Below, one piece after another: positions 14,892 to 18,002 of a stretch of DNA of 18,002 nt. Position numbers and translations under genes: made by a program. Numbering within the stretch: the stretch's first letter is position 1; each line of letters starts with the position of its first letter. Source of the stretch: CAZQDP01 sp964592375 (GTDB lineage Bacteria; Bacillota; Clostridia; RUG12999); the NCBI GenBank assembly GCA_964592375.1, contig CAZQDP010000051.1:1-18002 (forward strand). The letters are read 5' to 3'. A model generated the notes under the pieces. That model did no database searches, was not told the DNA's origin, and saw nothing but the letters and a program-made list of their open reading frames with translations.

Positions 14892-15718
14892 ATCATCAAT
14901 ATGTATCTCGCCTTGCAAAAATCGCACTGCAAGAAGATATTGGCACGGGAGACATTACAACCATTTCCACAATTCCAGCTACCAAAAAAATGAAGGGCAA
15001 GTTTATTGCAAAGCAAGCTGGCGTTATTTGTGGCATTGATTTTTTGAAATGTGTTTTTGAAGTAGCAGATGCATCCATTGACCTTTCGCTCATGGTCAAG
15101 GACGGAGAGTGGGTAGAGGCGGGAGATATCCTTGCCAAAATCAAAGGGCCTGCCATTGGCATTTTAACGGGGGAGCGAGTAGCTCTTAATTTTCTTCAGC
15201 ACTTATCCGGCATTGCCACTAAAACAGCGGCAATGGTGGCCATGATAAAAGGCACAAATGCAAAAATAGCAGATACCAGAAAGACAGCACCCGGCCTTCG
15301 CATGGCACAAAAATATGCTGTACGCATCGGTGGCGGCACCAACCATCGTTTTAATTTATCAGACGGCGTACTGATTAAGGACAATCATATCAAAGCGGCA
15401 GGGAGCATTACAAACGCAGTTACAGCTGCCAAGCAATATGCACCCCATACGCTAAAGATTGAAGTGGAAACAGAAAGCATAGAACAGGTGCAAGAGGCGC
15501 TCAGCGCCGGGGCAGATATCATTATGCTAGACAATATGGATAATGAAACCATGCAAAAATCAGTGGCACTCGTCGCCGGAAGGGCACTAACCGAGGCCTC
15601 CGGCAATATGGACAGCAAAAACCTTCTTGAGGTCGCCAAAACAGGGGTTGACATTATCTCCATCGGCGCACTCACCCATTCGGTCAGCGCCATGGATATT
15701 AGCTTGCGGTTTGAGTAA
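14885..15718 (+). CDS. nadC: Nicotinate-nucleotide pyrophosphorylase (carboxylating), quinolinate phosphoribosyltransferase
   Basis: This enzyme converts quinolinate and PRPP into nicotinate mononucleotide, CO2 and pyrophosphate. The 277 residues match the family's usual length. Visible motifs are LQEDIGTGDITT (15-26), GERVALNFLQHLSGIAT (96-112), DTRKTAPGLRMAQKYAVRIGG (130-150, with the basic substrate-binding residues), NHRFNLSDGVLIKDNHI (153-169), IEVET (192-196), MLDNM (214-218), EASGN (237-241) and SIGALTH (259-265). The ATG at 14885 overlaps the nadB stop, and AGGGAGG (14871-14877) inside nadB serves as its ribosome binding site, so the pair is translationally coupled. nadA does not follow. 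Instead the shared hairpin at 15741-15777 ends the unit. Confidence 0.97.
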   Translation: MLNHQYVSRLAKIALQEDIGTGDITTISTIPATKKMKGKFIAKQAGVICGIDFLKCVFEVADASIDLSLMVKDGEWVEAGDILAKIKGPAIGILTGERVALNFLQHLSGIATKTAAMVAMIKGTNAKIADTRKTAPGLRMAQKYAVRIGGGTNHRFNLSDGVLIKDNHIKAAGSITNAVTAAKQYAPHTLKIEVETESIEQVQEALSAGADIIMLDNMDNETMQKSVALVAGRALTEASGNMDSKNLLEVAKTGVDIISIGALTHSVSAMDISLRFE

Positions 15719-15740
15719 AAAATAAAGAAGACTAAAAAAA

Positions 15741-15777
15741 AGTGGCATGCCAAGCGTAAAACGCAAGGCATGCCACT
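15741..15777. terminator. Bidirectional terminator between nadC and the catalase remnant
   Basis: AGTGGCATGCC (15741-15751) and GGCATGCCACT (15767-15777) pair perfectly. Inside, GCGT (15754-15757) and ACGC (15761-15764) form a second stem with an AAA loop, separated by opposed AA pairs. Seven As precede the stem, so minus-strand transcripts end in a strong U-run. Plus-strand transcripts end in a looser TATATTTTTATA. Confidence 0.85.
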
Positions 15778-15789
15778 GATATTATATTT

Positions 15790-16245
15790 TTATACGTAGA
15801 ATTTTTTAATCGCTCCCGTATTGTTTTGCACTCTGTCAAGCGCCTCTCCAAATCTTTGGAAATGAACAATCTCTCTTTCTCGCAAGAATTTGATAACACG
15901 GCTAACATCCGCATCGTCCGAAAAGCGAAGAATATTATCATAGGTTGCACGCGCTTTCTGCTCTGCTGCCAAATCCTCTACAAGATCTGCAATTGGGTCG
16001 CCTTTTACAGCCAAAGCGGAGGCGGTAAAAGGATTTCCTGCTGCGGCAGTTGGATATACACCCTTGTTGTGATCGATATAGTATGCAGCCATGGGGCTTT
16101 TTTCAATCTGGTCCGATGTTGCATTTTTGGTAAGCTGATGCACCAGTGTGCCAATCATTTCCAAATGTCCCAGTTCTTCTGTTCCTGAATCGTAACCGCA
16201 ATGTTCCGCAGGCTTCCCATATGCGCTTATACTATTACTATACAA
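15790..16245 (-). pseudogene. Manganese catalase (CotJC-like), 5'-truncated remnant
   Basis: The readable part is the C-terminal two thirds of a non-haem manganese catalase, a ferritin-like four-helix enzyme that dismutates hydrogen peroxide. GTEELGHLEM (E24 and H27 of this frame), AAEQKA (E95) and REREIVHFQRFGEAL (H128) supply four of the five metal ligands known from Lactobacillus plantarum catalase (E66, H69, E148, H181). The first helix with the E35 ligand and the usual GELAASLRY segment, about 50 or more residues, is missing. The frame opens only after a stop near 16267 and begins with an unusual TTG at 16245. The preceding residues (YSNSISAYGKPAEHCGYD) do not resemble the family. The DUF4143 ATPase gene ends 31 bp upstream, so the missing 5' part was probably removed by a rearrangement. 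A functional short protein is unlikely but not excluded. Confidence 0.75.
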
Positions 16246-16276
16246 AGCAGAATAGACTTCTTTATTTTAATTACTT

Positions 16277-17476
16277 TCACATACCCAACCAATTAATCAA
16301 ATTAACTTGCTGTATGCCATCATGATCGCCTGTGAAAACGTCCAACGTAATTAGAAACTTCGGATAGTTGTCTTTTATTTGTTTGAGCGGCGTAAGCTCC
16401 CGTTCTAAAGTGCTTTCGTCTAGCACGGATGCCGAAACTTGATAATATTCGGTTTTCATATCACGTATAGCGACAAAATCGACCTCGGTGCCGCGCCCCG
16501 ATTTGCCAATATTAACGGTGTATCCGCGTCTTAAAAGTTCCAAATAAACGATATTTTCTATCTGATGCCCGATATCCTTATTCGTTGTTCCCAGTATCAT
16601 ATTCCTAAGACCCGTGTCACAAATATAATATTTGCTCTCGGTTTTAAGGTGCATCTTTCCTTTAATGTCATAACGGTTGACCTTGTAAAAAAGATATGCG
16701 TCGGTAAGTGCCTCCAAATAAGTGTCAATCGTGGCAGAACCCGTTGGACGGCCATTTGAGGTGAGCGTATCCGCAATCTTTTTTGCAGATACCGGGCTAC
16801 CAACATTGCTGGCTAAAAAACTCGCTATTGATTTAACTAGGGTTATATCCTTCAGGTTTTCACGCGTCATAACGTCTTTGACCAGCACAGTATTGTAGAT
16901 CCCTTCCAAATACTGACTGTGTGCAAGTGAATTGTCCACAAAACTGGTCGCGTAAGGGAATGCGCCCGTATTTATATACTGATTGAAGCGTTCGCGCTTA
17001 TCAGGTGTCTTCACCGCCTCGCTGTATTCCGCAAAAGAAAGTGGGAGCATATCAATCTCAATGTAGCGGGCGGTAAGCTTGGTCGCAAGCTCTCCTGAAA
17101 GCATATAGGCATTTGATCCGGTGATATAAATATCAAGATTTTTTTTAAGATAAAGGCTCGAAATCGCTTTTTCGTAATCCACGCAGTTTTGGATTTCGTC
17201 AATAAAAACATATGTCCATTTGTCTTTCAGGATGCGCACTTTCACATATTCATGCAGCTTTTTATAATCCAAAAGCTCACAAAAATCCTCATCTTCTAAA
17301 TTAATATAGATAATTTGCCCCTCAGTCACCCCGTCATCCTTCAGCCGCTTAATATACAAATCAAACAGCGTTGACTTGCCGCATCTTCGAACACCAGTGA
17401 CAACCTTTATCATTTCTTCTTCTCGCCACATGGATAACTGTTCCAAATATGCTTTGCGTTCAATTAATCTATTCAT
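16277..17476 (-). CDS. AAA+ ATPase with C-terminal DUF4143 domain
   Basis: This 399-residue protein is of the widespread AAA_14/DUF4143 type, common in genomes of anaerobes and often found in accessory regions. Its cellular role is not established. Walker A GVRRCGKST is at 28-36 and Walker B YVFIDEIQN at 89-97. ITGSNAYML follows as the sensor-1 region, and LPLSFAEY is typical of the group. A winged-helix-like segment (VSAKKIADTL) comes next. The C-terminal domain has the nuclease-like pattern E(NIVYLELLRRG), EVDFVA and YYQVSAS, where a lysine is often expected after the QV but serine is found, so cleavage activity is doubtful. The ATG at 17476 follows a GGGGGG-rich ribosome binding site. A longer frame to 17542 would run into the promoter. 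It ends next to the truncated catalase. Confidence 0.92.
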   Translation of the reverse strand: MNRLIERKAYLEQLSMWREEEMIKVVTGVRRCGKSTLFDLYIKRLKDDGVTEGQIIYINLEDEDFCELLDYKKLHEYVKVRILKDKWTYVFIDEIQNCVDYEKAISSLYLKKNLDIYITGSNAYMLSGELATKLTARYIEIDMLPLSFAEYSEAVKTPDKRERFNQYINTGAFPYATSFVDNSLAHSQYLEGIYNTVLVKDVMTRENLKDITLVKSIASFLASNVGSPVSAKKIADTLTSNGRPTGSATIDTYLEALTDAYLFYKVNRYDIKGKMHLKTESKYYICDTGLRNMILGTTNKDIGHQIENIVYLELLRRGYTVNIGKSGRGTEVDFVAIRDMKTEYYQVSASVLDESTLERELTPLKQIKDNYPKFLITLDVFTGDHDGIQQVNLINWLGM

Positions 17477-17532
17477 TATGAGTTCCCCCCTTTTCAAAGA
17501 CGGCGGGTTGATTTTAATCCACCATACTTTAT

Positions 17533-17561
17533 AGTGTAACAAATTCTCGCAAATTATGCAA
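17533..17561 (-). promoter_or_regulatory. Probable promoter of the DUF4143 ATPase gene
   Basis: On the minus strand TTGCAT (17556-17561) and TACACT (17533-17538) are 17 bp apart, each with two mismatches from consensus. The start near 17526 gives a leader of about 50 nt containing the G-rich ribosome binding site. Confidence 0.5.
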
Positions 17562-17858
17562 GCATTTTTTGAAATAACAAAATACTTGTATTAATATTGC
17601 GTATCTATTCTCTGTTAATTCGAAAAAGTACGTGTCTTTAAGAAGGAAAAAATTATGCACTTTAAGCTTCTGAAAATAAATATCTGCGCAAGCTAAGTGG
17701 GCTGGATAATATTTTTATTTTGATACTATCATCTGTTCCTTCTCCTATATATCTATTTGTAACATACGTTACCCCGGATTATTTATATCAAGGATATTCC
17801 TCGGACATGCAAAAGTGGGGCTACATTGGAATATACATTATACAAGGAGGTGAGCAGA
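17562..17858. other. AT-rich gap with an unassigned open frame
   Basis: Upstream of the ATPase promoter there is no recognisable gene. The plus frame 17666-17866 is open for 66 codons with a hydrophobic stretch (about 17700-17770) and ends 8 bp inside the next gene. It lacks an ATG near its beginning and a ribosome binding site. It may be the tail of a decayed gene. Confidence 0.3.
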
Positions 17859-18002
17859 ATGGATGAAAAAACCGTAAGGCTTATCGGAGTGGAGAATGCG
17901 GTTAGTATGGATAAAAATTCTCAGGCGGAGTTTTTCTTTGAATATCAGAAAAACATTCTGCTTACGCTTTTAGAGCAGGGAGTGATGAATGATATTCAGT
18001 GT
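17859..18002 (+). CDS. Start of a small unidentified protein (cut by window edge)
   Basis: An ATG at 17859 stands 8 nt after a perfect AAGGAGG (17844-17850), and the frame stays open for 48 codons to the end of the window. The visible protein begins MDEKTVRLIGVEN and includes a charged-hydrophobic helix FFFEYQKNILLTLLEQGVM. I do not recognise the family with certainty. Small proteins with a similar helix (a short tyrosine- and leucine-rich stretch, then 'EQGV') often precede site-specific recombinase genes in clostridial mobile elements. That is only a loose resemblance, and nothing else here proves an element. Real translation is well supported by the ribosome binding site. Confidence 0.65.
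   Translation, partial: MDEKTVRLIGVENAVSMDKNSQAEFFFEYQKNILLTLLEQGVMNDIQC

Noticed and set aside
16246..16276. Frameshift rather than truncation as cause of the short catalase
   Set aside because: The ATPase coding region begins 31 bp upstream, so there is no room in any frame for the missing N-terminal helices.
17575..17600. Short palindrome AATACTTGTATT as an operator
   Set aside because: It has only 5 bp AT-rich arms, expected by chance in such AT-rich sequence, and is not placed over the predicted promoter.

Overview
This 18 kb window looks like a chromosomal segment of an anaerobic, low-to-moderate GC Firmicute, most likely a Clostridia member. The reasons are strong AGGAGG-type ribosome binding sites, textbook TTGACA-17-TATAAT promoters in almost every divergent gap, an agmatine-type polyamine operon, nadBC, a CotJC-like manganese catalase remnant and a DUF4143 ATPase. 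I cannot name the species. I see no rRNA, tRNA, CRISPR array or complete mobile element.

Region 1 (3-8822) is carbohydrate metabolism. A minus-strand operon runs pfkB-type sugar-acid kinase, D-2-hydroxyacid dehydrogenase, then 6-phosphogluconate dehydrogenase. Read together, these three fit a route from a 2-ketoaldonate such as 2-keto-gluconate through its 6-phosphate and 6-phosphogluconate to ribulose-5-phosphate. This is an inference, because the kinase could equally be a KDG kinase. Divergent from it is a cytoplasmic glycoside-hydrolase-like protein with a GH42-like layout. An AraC regulator follows on the minus strand, and divergent from that is a second, diverged glycoside-hydrolase-like protein. 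Both hydrolase-like proteins share a CxCxxC cluster with an upstream Cys that recalls the GH42 zinc site. The first has a strong constitutive-looking promoter, while the second lacks a good -35 box and is probably controlled by the AraC protein. No transporter lies in the window.

Region 2 (8823-9129) is a gap holding two hairpins behind the second hydrolase gene and a possible fragment of an O6-alkylguanine-DNA alkyltransferase-like gene.

Region 3 (9130-13120) is a compact minus-strand polyamine operon, speD-speA-speE-speB: arginine to agmatine, to putrescine, to spermidine, with SpeD supplying decarboxylated S-adenosylmethionine.

Region 4 (13383-15718) is nadB-nadC on the plus strand, divergent from the polyamine operon, with a 7 bp overlap between the genes. 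nadA is not next to them.

Region 5 (15741-18002) starts with a strong shared hairpin terminator. It then holds a 5'-truncated manganese catalase remnant abutting a DUF4143 AAA+ ATPase on the minus strand, and the start of a small plus-strand gene cut by the window edge. This end looks like accessory DNA with a rearrangement junction.
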